Positions 8,378 through 15,813 of a stretch of 57,695 nucleotides of DNA are shown here, one piece after another. Numbering within the stretch: position 1 is the stretch's first letter; every line of letters begins with the position of its first letter. The position numbers and the translations under genes were made by a program. Location of the stretch: NCBI GenBank assembly GCA_029560415.1, contig JAKQKY010000018.1, positions 1-57,695 on the forward strand. Direction: 5' to 3'. Origin of the DNA: Bacteroidota bacterium. Lineage in GTDB: Bacteria > Bacteroidota > Bacteroidia > Chitinophagales > Chitinophagaceae. The notes beneath the pieces are model-generated. The model did no database searches. It had not been told where the DNA came from and saw nothing but the letters and a program-made list of their open reading frames with translations.

Positions 8378-9835
8378 TCACAGTTTCATGATCATGGGTT
8401 GAAGCAACCAGCAAAACAAGGTGATCAGGATGATGCTGATAATATTGAGTACGAAACCTGTTTTAAGCATATCCCTGATCTTAATATGCCCGCTGGCAAA
8501 CACAATGGCATTCGGCGGTGTGCCCATGGGCAACATGCCCGCACAACTCGCTCCAAGTGTCATGGGAATGCCCAGCATCAGCGGATCCATGTGGAGGGCT
8601 ACAGCTACCGAAGAGATCACTGGCGCCATAACGATCACCTGTGCTACATTGCTCATCACTTCACTCAGAAATACAGAAACCGTTGTTACCACCAGGATCA
8701 TGATAAATACATTGCCGGTAGCATAAGAGGCAATATATGTTCCCAACTGATCCATTAGTTTGGCATCTTCCAACGCCTTGGCCAGTGCAATGCCACCACC
8801 AAATAAAAGTAATATTCCCCAGGCCATGCGGGTTGTATCTTTCCATTCGAGTAATCGTTCTCCGCTATTGTCATCTTTTTTGCCGGCAGCGATCATGAAC
8901 AATGCAATGGCGCCAATCATGGCGATGATGGAATCATCGAGCACAAGCCAGGGCTGTAATCCATTGATGATGTCTTTACAGACCCATAAAAAAATAGTTC
9001 CAACAAAAACGATCAGTACTCTTTTTTCAGGTGTGGAAGTGGGACCGAGTTTTTTTAATTCAGCATGAATGAATTCTTTTCCTTCTACACTCTGTCTGAT
9101 ACCATTGGGATAAAGCCATTTCACCATCACCCAATACAACATCAGCAACAGTACAATGGTCAATGGCATGAAAATGATCATCCAGTCTGTAAACCCAATG
9201 GTATAATTAAATTTTTCATGGATATAATTTACATAGGCCACATTGGGCGGTGTGCCAATGATTGTTCCCAAAGCAAAGTTGGAAGCATAGGCGATGGACA
9301 ACATCATCACAAGCGAAAAGTTTTTCATGTTGGCGCCTGGTTGTGCATTGTTTCCGATGACATGGATCACCGACATGGCAATGGGAAACATCATCATGGT
9401 AGTGGCAGTGTTGCTTAACCAAAGACTTAAAAATCCTGTAGATATGATGAAGCCAAGGATGATGCGGTTTCCGTTGGTTCCGGTGATGCGGATGATATTC
9501 AATGCGATCCTTTTGTGCAGGTTCCATTTTTCAATGGCAATCCCTATAAAGAAGCCGCCCATGAAAAGAAAGATGATGGAATCGGAATATGATTTACTCA
9601 CTTCTTTCAGCGAACTGATATTCAGAAGTGGGAATAGCACAATGGGCACCAATGCTACCACGGCCAGGGGCATGGCTTCAAGCACCCACCAGCTGATCAT
9701 CAGCACGGCAATGGCCAACACAAGCTTTGCTTTTAAAGGAAGCGAAAGCGGGTTAGCGAAAAAGAATATCAAAAAAAGCAGCAACCCGGTTAACTGGGCC
9801 AATTCTTTTTTGTATTTGTTGAACCATACGGGCAT
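8378..9835 (-). CDS. DASS/SLC13 family sodium:dicarboxylate symporter
   Basis: Inner-membrane transporter of the divalent anion:sodium symporter family (tricarboxylic-acid-cycle carboxylates or sulfate in relatives). Twelve or so hydrophobic segments are visible. The two SNT-type substrate/sodium motifs are present: LWLSNTATTMMM in the first half and SEVMSNVAQVIVMAP in the second, followed by the conserved GxPxxAIVFASG-like loop near the C-terminus. Start taken at ATG 9835 (485 residues); the longer frame to 9859 needs a TTG. Substrate cannot be told from sequence. Divergent from the AhpD-like gene. Confidence 0.93.
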   Translation of the reverse strand: MPVWFNKYKKELAQLTGLLLFLIFFFANPLSLPLKAKLVLAIAVLMISWWVLEAMPLAVVALVPIVLFPLLNISSLKEVSKSYSDSIIFLFMGGFFIGIAIEKWNLHKRIALNIIRITGTNGNRIILGFIISTGFLSLWLSNTATTMMMFPIAMSVIHVIGNNAQPGANMKNFSLVMMLSIAYASNFALGTIIGTPPNVAYVNYIHEKFNYTIGFTDWMIIFMPLTIVLLLMLYWVMVKWLYPNGIRQSVEGKEFIHAELKKLGPTSTPEKRVLIVFVGTIFLWVCKDIINGLQPWLVLDDSIIAMIGAIALFMIAAGKKDDNSGERLLEWKDTTRMAWGILLLFGGGIALAKALEDAKLMDQLGTYIASYATGNVFIMILVVTTVSVFLSEVMSNVAQVIVMAPVISSVAVALHMDPLMLGIPMTLGASCAGMLPMGTPPNAIVFASGHIKIRDMLKTGFVLNIISIILITLFCWLLQPMIMKL

Positions 9836-9906
9836 AGCAATCGATCTTGGTTTGACCAAATTAAAACAGTTTCCCGAATTGGAAAGTTTTAAATCAGGAT
9901 GCGGTA

Positions 9907-9914
9907 TAACTTTG
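9907..9914 (+). promoter_or_regulatory. -7 promoter box of AhpD-like gene
   Basis: TAACTTTG, an exact TAnnTTTG match, ends 24 bases before the ATG at 9939. Confidence 0.5.
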
Positions 9915-9938
9915 TTATGAACCTTAACCGTAAATCAT

Positions 9939-10292
9939 ATGAGCAATTTAGTAACCGAATTCAACGACTATCGTACCCGGATGAACGAAGTGATATTGTC
10001 GAAAGACAACCTCGTCATTAAAAGACTCTGGAACCTCGATACCAATACGTATGCCGCTGGCGCATTGGATGTAAAAACAAAAGAATTGCTTGGCCTGGTG
10101 GCCAGCATGGTGTTGCGATGCGATGATTGCATCAAATATCATTTGGGCAAATCGCACGAGCTGGGAGTAAACACAGAAGAAATGTATGAAGTATTTGCCG
10201 TGGCCAATATCGTGGGAGGCACGATCGTGGTGCCTCATACGAGACGAGCGGCGGAGTACTGGGAAGAGCTGGGGAAGAAGAATGAAAAATAA
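9939..10292 (+). CDS. carboxymuconolactone decarboxylase / AhpD-like protein
   Basis: A 117-residue all-helical protein of the CMD/AhpD family. The redox motif LRCDDCIKYH (Cys61-x-x-Cys64, His68) is intact, which is typical of AhpD-like peroxidase or disulfide-reductase members and not of the true decarboxylase. The family usually acts in peroxide defence, sometimes with a peroxiredoxin, but no partner is adjacent. The stop codon is embedded in the first bases of a 14-bp tandem repeat array (10291 onwards), so the extreme C-terminus (GKKNEK) may have been shaped by the repeat. Confidence 0.9.
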   Translation: MSNLVTEFNDYRTRMNEVILSKDNLVIKRLWNLDTNTYAAGALDVKTKELLGLVASMVLRCDDCIKYHLGKSHELGVNTEEMYEVFAVANIVGGTIVVPHTRRAAEYWEELGKKNEK

Positions 10293-10371
10293 GAAACAAG
10301 GAACAAGGAATGAGGAACAAGGAATGATGAACAAGGAATGAAGAACAAGGAATGAAGAACAAGGAGCGAAG
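10291..10371 (+). repeat. 14-bp tandem repeat array, left flank of four-helix-bundle gene
   Basis: Five consecutive units related to AACAAGGAATGAAG start at 10302, 10316, 10330, 10344 and 10358, with 1-3 differences each, preceded by AAGAAACAAGG (10291-10301). The array starts on the stop codon of the AhpD-like gene. Inverted copies of its elements occur on the far side of the four-helix-bundle gene. Confidence 0.85.
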
Positions 10372-10476
10372 ACGTACAATGGTTAAAATCTCTAATTTAT
10401 CTGGGTTAAAAAACAGTGTTTAAGAATCAATATATCTTTAATTTGGAAAGAAGAAGTTGGTTTTTAATACATTGTT

Positions 10477-10842
10477 ATGGAGAGAAAATTTGACCTGGAT
10501 GAAAGGCTGATAAATTTTGCAGTGATTACAATTGATATTTCTGAATCACTTCCAAGATCTTTTGCAGGGAATCATTTGGCTGGTCAATTGGTAAGAAGTG
10601 GAACCTCCCCAGCTTTGAATTATGCGGAAGCGCAATGTGCAGAATCTATGAATGACTTTATTCACAAGATGAAAATTTCTGCAAAAGAATTAAGAGAAAC
10701 CTTTAATTGTTTAAGAATAATCGGTAAAAAGCGCTGGTATCCTGATATTGAATTACGACAGGTGCTGGATGAAAATAATCAACTAATATCCATTTTTGTA
10801 AAAAGTATTGCAACTGCCAAAAGAAATAATTCAGCCAAATAA
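10477..10842 (+). CDS. four-helix-bundle protein (S23/IVP family)
   Basis: A 121-residue protein of the S23-type four-helix-bundle family, found in intervening sequences of 23S rRNA in some bacteria and scattered in many copies in Bacteroidota chromosomes. The family signature is visible: LAGQLVRSGTSPALNYAEAQ (about residues 34-53) followed by a helix with ESMNDFIHKMKISAKELRET and a hydrophobic final helix. The molecular function is unknown; the related Avd protein of diversity-generating retroelements binds RNA, but no reverse transcriptase is nearby. The gene lies between a 14-bp tandem array and inverted copies of the same elements, which suggests a small mobile or once-mobile unit. A TATCTTTA-like -7 box occurs about 40 bases upstream. 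Confidence 0.9.
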   Translation: MERKFDLDERLINFAVITIDISESLPRSFAGNHLAGQLVRSGTSPALNYAEAQCAESMNDFIHKMKISAKELRETFNCLRIIGKKRWYPDIELRQVLDENNQLISIFVKSIATAKRNNSAK

Positions 10843-10857
10843 AATTCTTTGTTGGTA

Positions 10858-10897
10858 ATTCCTTGTTTTAAATTCGATATTTTTAACCTTGTTTCTT
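10858..10897 (-). repeat. Inverted copies of the tandem-array elements, right flank
   Basis: ATTCCTTGTT (10858-10867) is the reverse complement of the AACAAGGAAT core of the left array, and CCTTGTTTCTT (10887-10897) is the exact reverse complement of AAGAAACAAGG at 10291-10301. The outer and inner elements keep the same nesting order on both sides, so the 607-bp segment 10291-10897 has imperfect terminal inverted repeats. Confidence 0.65.
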
Positions 10898-10935
10898 CTC
10901 CAATATTTAATAACTTTAGAGCACAATTTATAACT

Positions 10936-11970
10936 ATGAGTGACACAACAACAACCGCTCCTCCGCTAACCGCCAAAGATTTTGCCACCGACCAGGAAGT
11001 ACGCTGGTGCCCCGGGTGCGGCGATTATTCGATCCTTGCACAGGTTCAGAAAGTGATGCCTACTTTGGGAATCCCCAAAGAAAACATCGTTATTATTTCG
11101 GGTATTGGTTGCAGCAGCCGCTTTCCTTATTACATGAACACCTATGGCATGCACAGCATCCATGGCCGTGCAACCGCAGTTGCCAGCGGTTTGAAAGCTG
11201 CCAGGCCGGAGTTGAGTGTTTGGGTGGTAACCGGCGATGGCGACGGCCTCAGCATTGGTGGTAATCATACGATTCACCTGTTGCGCCGCAATTTTGATAT
11301 CAACATTTTATTGTTCAATAACCAGATTTACGGACTTACGAAGGGGCAGTATTCTCCTACTTCTGAAGTACATAAAGTTACAAAGAGCACACCTTTCGGC
11401 AGTATCGATCATCCTTTCAATCCATTGGCGCTGGCCATGGGTGCCGATGCAAGCTTTATTGCCCGTTCTATGGATCGGGATCCAAAACACCTACAGGCAA
11501 TGTTGCTTCGTTCACAGGCACATAAAGGCGCATCCTTTTTAGAAATTTATCAGAACTGCAATATTTTCAATGATGGCGCTTTTGAGATCTTTACCGAAAA
11601 AAGCAGCAAGGCAGAAGAAGTATTATTCCTGGAACAGGGTAAGCCATTGATCTTTGGTGCAACCCAACAAAAAGGGATTAAGCTGGATGGATTTAAACCA
11701 GTGATCGTAAATCTTGCGGAAGGGGCTTCTACCGATGATCTTTGGGTACATGATGAAAGAGATTTCTACAAGGCGCAGATCCTCATTCGTATGTTTGATG
11801 ATCCAAACCTTGCCGGACATTTACCAAGACCATTCGGTGTTTTTTATGAAACTGAAAGAGCCTGTTATGAAGAATCTATGAAAATGCAGATAGATGAAGT
11901 GATTGCTCAAAAAGGAAAAGGTGACCTGGATAAATTACTCAGGGGAAGAGAAACCTGGACGATCAGTTGA
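10936..11970 (+). CDS. korB: 2-oxoacid:ferredoxin oxidoreductase, beta subunit
   Basis: TPP-binding beta subunit of 2-oxoglutarate (or other 2-oxoacid):ferredoxin oxidoreductase, which decarboxylates a 2-oxoacid to an acyl-CoA while reducing ferredoxin. Seen: the WCPGCGDY motif near residue 25 (a cysteine pair for the cluster), GIGCSSRFPYY, and the TPP/Mg motif GDGDGLSIGGNH (about residues 101-112). Start chosen at ATG 10936 (MSDTTTT, 344 residues), as a TAACTTTA -7-like box lies at 10911-10918; the frame can be extended to 10849 but that adds unrelated residues. The alpha subunit gene, normally adjacent, is absent here. Confidence 0.93.
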   Translation: MSDTTTTAPPLTAKDFATDQEVRWCPGCGDYSILAQVQKVMPTLGIPKENIVIISGIGCSSRFPYYMNTYGMHSIHGRATAVASGLKAARPELSVWVVTGDGDGLSIGGNHTIHLLRRNFDINILLFNNQIYGLTKGQYSPTSEVHKVTKSTPFGSIDHPFNPLALAMGADASFIARSMDRDPKHLQAMLLRSQAHKGASFLEIYQNCNIFNDGAFEIFTEKSSKAEEVLFLEQGKPLIFGATQQKGIKLDGFKPVIVNLAEGASTDDLWVHDERDFYKAQILIRMFDDPNLAGHLPRPFGVFYETERACYEESMKMQIDEVIAQKGKGDLDKLLRGRETWTIS

Positions 11971-11991
11971 TCCTATTTATAAAAAAATTAC

Positions 11992-12021
11992 ATGCCCGGC
12001 CAATGATAGCCGGGCATTTTT
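11992..12021. terminator. Bidirectional terminator between korB and asd
   Basis: Perfect 9-bp stem ATGCCCGGC (11992-12000) with GCCGGGCAT (12009-12017), 8-base loop, T-run on the plus side and an A-run on the other side, so it can end both convergent transcripts. Confidence 0.9.
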
Positions 12022-12022
12022 A

Positions 12023-13012
12023 TTACAATAAATTTTTGGCTACCAGGTATTCTGCGATCTGTACCGCATTGGTGGCGGCGCCTTTGCGCAGGTTATCGCT
12101 TACGATCCAGCAATTGAGGGTATTGGGCTGGGTTTCGTCCCTGCGAATGCGGCCTACAAAAGTATCATCCTTGTCATGTGCTGTTAACGGCATGGGATAC
12201 TCGAAATTAACCACGTCATCCTGGAGCACCACACCCGGAGCTTTCGAAAGGAGCGATCGTACTTCGCCCAGATCAAAATCCTTCTCAAATTCAATATTTA
12301 CCGATTCACTGTGTCCGCCCATGGTTGGAATGCGTACACAGGTAGCCGTTACCAGTATGTTCTCATCTCCCATGATCTTCTTCGTTTCATTCACCATTTT
12401 CATTTCCTCTTTTGTATAGCCATTGTCGGTGAATACGTCGATCTGTGGTATGGCATTCAGGTCAATGGGATAACGGTAGGCCATTTCACCTTGTACGCCC
12501 TTTCTTTCATTCATCATTTGTTCTACAGCTTTCACACCTGTTCCGGTTACACTTTGATAGGTGCTAACCACCACACGTTTAATTCCATACGCATCGTGCA
12601 AAGGTTTTAGTACAACAACCATTTGTATGGTAGAGCAGTTTGGGTTGGCAATGATCTTGTCATTAGCATTCAGCACTTCTGCATTTACTTCGGGAACCAC
12701 GAGTTTTTTGCTGGGGTCCATACGCCACGCACTCGAATTGTCTATCACAGTTATGCCTGCTTCTGCAAAACGCGGAGCCCAGGCAAGCGAAGTGCTTCCC
12801 CCGGCAGAAAAAATAGCCAGGTCGGGTTTTGCATCTATCGCATCCTGCATACCCATCACTTTATAGGTCTTATTCCGGTAGCTGATTTCTTTCCCGATCG
12901 ATTTCTCTGATGCCACCGGTAGTATCGCGGTAACAGGGAAATTTCGCTCAGCCAATACCTGCAGCATTTTTGAACCAACCAGGCCCGTAGCCCCAACAAC
13001 CGCAACTTTCAT
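12023..13012 (-). CDS. asd: aspartate-semialdehyde dehydrogenase
   Basis: Reduces aspartyl-4-phosphate to aspartate-4-semialdehyde with NADPH, the branch-point step to lysine/diaminopimelate, threonine and methionine. The 329 residues match the usual length. Visible: N-terminal Rossmann loop GATGLVGSKM (7-16), the DNSSAWRMD loop (91-99), the nucleophile in NPNCST (Cys126) and the GGHSES motif with the acid/base His near residue 230. Monocistronic: a shared terminator follows, and the next gene upstream is divergent. Confidence 0.97.
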   Translation of the reverse strand: MKVAVVGATGLVGSKMLQVLAERNFPVTAILPVASEKSIGKEISYRNKTYKVMGMQDAIDAKPDLAIFSAGGSTSLAWAPRFAEAGITVIDNSSAWRMDPSKKLVVPEVNAEVLNANDKIIANPNCSTIQMVVVLKPLHDAYGIKRVVVSTYQSVTGTGVKAVEQMMNERKGVQGEMAYRYPIDLNAIPQIDVFTDNGYTKEEMKMVNETKKIMGDENILVTATCVRIPTMGGHSESVNIEFEKDFDLGEVRSLLSKAPGVVLQDDVVNFEYPMPLTAHDKDDTFVGRIRRDETQPNTLNCWIVSDNLRKGAATNAVQIAEYLVAKNLL

Positions 13013-13157
13013 GATATCAATTTTTTGTAAAAATAATTCATCCGGTTTAAATGTATGTATTAAATGCTCCCAATGCTTCGGGATTCCCTGGTTTTCACGA
13101 ACAAATACAGCTTATTTTTCAGCGTGGCAAAATTGATGGCTGCTTTATAGAAAATTG

Positions 13158-13165
13158 TATCTTTA
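13158..13165 (+). promoter_or_regulatory. Candidate -7 box of lamin-tail protein gene
   Basis: TATCTTTA (7 of 8 to TAnnTTTG), 18 bases before the ATG at 13184, with a TTG near 13133-13135 at about the right distance. Confidence 0.4.
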
Positions 13166-13183
13166 AAAGCTAGTTCATTTATT

Positions 13184-15796
13184 ATGATGAAAAAATTACT
13201 TTCTTGCCTGGTATTGCTGTTGATAAGCTTTTTGGGATATACTCAATTATCTGAAAATTTCAGTGATGGTGATTTTACCAGCAATCCAACCTGGGTCGGA
13301 GGAACTACGGACTGGACGGTGAATACCAATCTTGAGCTGCAAAGCAATAATACTACTCTCAATAGCACTTATTACCTGAGTACAGCCAATACATTGGTGA
13401 CCACTGCACAATGGGATTTTCTTTGTAAACTCAGTTTCAACACATCATCAGCTAATTATGTAGATGTTTTTTTATCGGCCTCTGGAAGCGATCTCACATT
13501 AACAACCACCACCGGTTACTTTGTAAGGCTTGGTGGTACCGATGATGAGATCTGTTTATACCGCAAAGACAATGGTTCTGTAACAAAGATCATCGACGGG
13601 GTGAATGGTGCATTAAACAGTAGCAACAATGATGTGAAGATCACCGTCATTCGTGATGCAGCCAACCAATGGCAACTGTCCAGGGTGCTCAATGCCACCG
13701 CTTCATTTACAGAAGGTAATGTTACCGACGCCAATTATCTTACCGGTTCATTTTTTGGTATCCTGGTAAAACAAAGCACTGCCAGTTTTTTCCAGAAACA
13801 TGTGATAGATGATATTACGATCGGGAATTTTGTGCCCGACATCCTTCCGCCTACGGTGCTAACGTATACGGCTACCAGTCTTTCAACGCTGGATATCCTG
13901 TTCAACGAACCGGTGGATCTTACCAGCAGCCAGCTTGCTTCCAATTATGTGGTGGGTAATGGGATTGGCTCAGCAGTTTCTGCGGTTAGGGATTTATCTA
14001 ACAGCTCATTGGTGCATCTAACCTTTACAGGTAGTTTCCCTATCAGAACAAATATTCCTATAACGATCAATGGCGTGCAGGATCTTTCGGGAAATGCGAT
14101 GTCGAATGTTGCTGGCTCATTTAGTTATTTTATCCCGGTGCAATATGATGTGGTGATCGATGAGCTCATGCCTGATCCTGATCCTGTTGTTGGATTACCC
14201 AACAGTGAGTGGATCGAATTACGCAATACATCAGCGTTTGCTGTTGATCTTAAAGATTGGACGCTCGCTAAATCAACCGGTTTAACATCACCCAGCGGCC
14301 CGATGCCAGGCTATATTTTGCAGCCCGATAGTTTTGTGATCGTTTGTACAGGCAGCGCCGTAACAGGTTTGCTGCCTTTTGGACATGTGATATCGGTAAC
14401 CAGCTTTCCATCATTAAGCAACGCCGGAGACCTCATTTCCCTGATATCGCCTCAAGGCACCGTGATACATGCGGTAAACTATACAGATGCCTGGTACCAG
14501 AATGAACTGAAGAAGAATGGCGGCTGGTCACTGGAAATGACCGATACCCGCAATCCGTGTTCGGGTATTGCAAATTGGAAAGCCAGTACAGATGCTTCTG
14601 GTGGAACACCCGGCAGGAAAAATTCAAATGATGCCGTGAATGCCGACCCTGCTTCGCCATCCTTATTGCGGGCATACGCCACCGATAGTGAAACCCTTGT
14701 GCTGGTATTTAATGAACCGATGAATGCTATACAGGCAGCCGTTAATACAAATTATACGGTTAGTGATGGAATTGGTTCTCCCCTTACTGCAACTCCTGTT
14801 GCGCCATTGTATGATCATGTACAACTCGTGATCGCAACTCCTTTACTTCGAAATAAAATATATACCGTTACGGTTACAGGCAATGCAGATTGTGCCGGAA
14901 ATGGAATAGGAAATAAAAACAATGCACGGGTTGGATTAACAGAACATACCGATAGCCTTGATATCGTGATCAATGAGATTCTTTTCAATCCTAAGCCAAC
15001 GAGCAATGATTATGTGGAACTTTATAACCGCAGCAATAAGATACTGGACCTTAAGAACAGCAGCATTGCCAACAGAAATACGGCAGGGGCGATCAGTAGT
15101 ATAAGCCAGCTTAGTACAGAGAGTTACCTGTTTTTCCCGGGAGATTTTATTGTGATCACCGAAAGCAAGGCCCTGGTACTGGTTGATTATGTGGCCAATA
15201 ACCCGGATGCTTTCATGGAGTTGACTTCCATGCCTTCTTTCAGCGATGATAAAGGAAATGTTGTTCTGTTGAATGAGCAGGGAAATATTACAGATGAAGT
15301 ATCATATGATGATAGCTGGCATTTCAAACTCATCAGCAATGAAGAAGGCGTTTCGTTGGAAAGGATTGATTACAATGAATCCTCTCAACGTGCCGAAAAC
15401 TGGCATAGTGCAGCCACAAGTGTTGGATATGGAACGCCAACTTATAAAAACTCCCAGTATAGGATAGACGCAGGTGTTCAGGGCGAAGTAAAAACAGAGC
15501 CCGCGGTTTTCAGCCCGGATAATGACGGGTTTGATGATTTTGCCACGATTAATTATAATTTCCCGGAACCCGGTTATGTAACCAATATTACTATTTTTGA
15601 TGCGGTTGGCCGCCCGGTGAAAAACCTGCAACGCAATGCGCTAAGCGGTTTGAAAGGATACTATCGTTGGGATGGCTTAGGAGATAAGAACCAAAAGCTA
15701 CCAGTGGGGATATACATTGTTTACACTGAGATTTTTAATCTCCAGGGTAAAACGAAAAAGTTTAAAAATACCATTGTACTCGCAAAAAAACTTTAA
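13184..15796 (+). CDS. large secreted protein with two Ig-like/lamin-tail modules
   Basis: An 870-residue exported protein. Layout: signal peptide (1-20), a laminin-G-like beta domain (about 22-215), then two copies of an Ig-like domain followed by a lamin tail domain: Ig-like about 222-312 (LDILFNEPVDL), LTD about 320-450 (VVIDELMPDPDP), Ig-like about 490-585 (LVLVFNEPMNA), LTD about 590-745 (IVINEILFNPKP). The last 100 residues, starting FSPDNDGFDDF, are a FlgD-like/T9SS-type sorting domain ending LAKKL, so type IX secretion and surface attachment are likely. Lamin tail domains are often found in secreted nucleases, but no catalytic domain is visible, so it is probably an adhesin or structural protein. 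An S9 peptidase gene follows after 17 bases and may be co-transcribed. Confidence 0.88.
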   Translation: MMKKLLSCLVLLLISFLGYTQLSENFSDGDFTSNPTWVGGTTDWTVNTNLELQSNNTTLNSTYYLSTANTLVTTAQWDFLCKLSFNTSSANYVDVFLSASGSDLTLTTTTGYFVRLGGTDDEICLYRKDNGSVTKIIDGVNGALNSSNNDVKITVIRDAANQWQLSRVLNATASFTEGNVTDANYLTGSFFGILVKQSTASFFQKHVIDDITIGNFVPDILPPTVLTYTATSLSTLDILFNEPVDLTSSQLASNYVVGNGIGSAVSAVRDLSNSSLVHLTFTGSFPIRTNIPITINGVQDLSGNAMSNVAGSFSYFIPVQYDVVIDELMPDPDPVVGLPNSEWIELRNTSAFAVDLKDWTLAKSTGLTSPSGPMPGYILQPDSFVIVCTGSAVTGLLPFGHVISVTSFPSLSNAGDLISLISPQGTVIHAVNYTDAWYQNELKKNGGWSLEMTDTRNPCSGIANWKASTDASGGTPGRKNSNDAVNADPASPSLLRAYATDSETLVLVFNEPMNAIQAAVNTNYTVSDGIGSPLTATPVAPLYDHVQLVIATPLLRNKIYTVTVTGNADCAGNGIGNKNNARVGLTEHTDSLDIVINEILFNPKPTSNDYVELYNRSNKILDLKNSSIANRNTAGAISSISQLSTESYLFFPGDFIVITESKALVLVDYVANNPDAFMELTSMPSFSDDKGNVVLLNEQGNITDEVSYDDSWHFKLISNEEGVSLERIDYNESSQRAENWHSAATSVGYGTPTYKNSQYRIDAGVQGEVKTEPAVFSPDNDGFDDFATINYNFPEPGYVTNITIFDAVGRPVKNLQRNALSGLKGYYRWDGLGDKNQKLPVGIYIVYTEIFNLQGKTKKFKNTIVLAKKL

Positions 15797-15813
15797 TCAA
15801 AACATACTAGTTT

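Noticed and set aside
8421..9920. Several plus-strand frames of 100-200 residues within the transporter gene
   Set aside because: They are antisense to a conserved membrane protein and show the Met/Ile-rich composition typical of shadows of hydrophobic genes.
9948..10379. Minus-strand reading frames rich in SLFLIPCS-type repeats over the 10.3 kb array
   Set aside because: They are the translation of the 14-bp tandem repeat on the opposite strand and lie across a well-supported AhpD-like gene; such low-complexity peptides are artefacts.
10477..10842. Four-helix-bundle protein as the Avd subunit of a diversity-generating retroelement
   Set aside because: Avd belongs to the same fold family, but no reverse transcriptase, template repeat or variable repeat is present in the neighbourhood.
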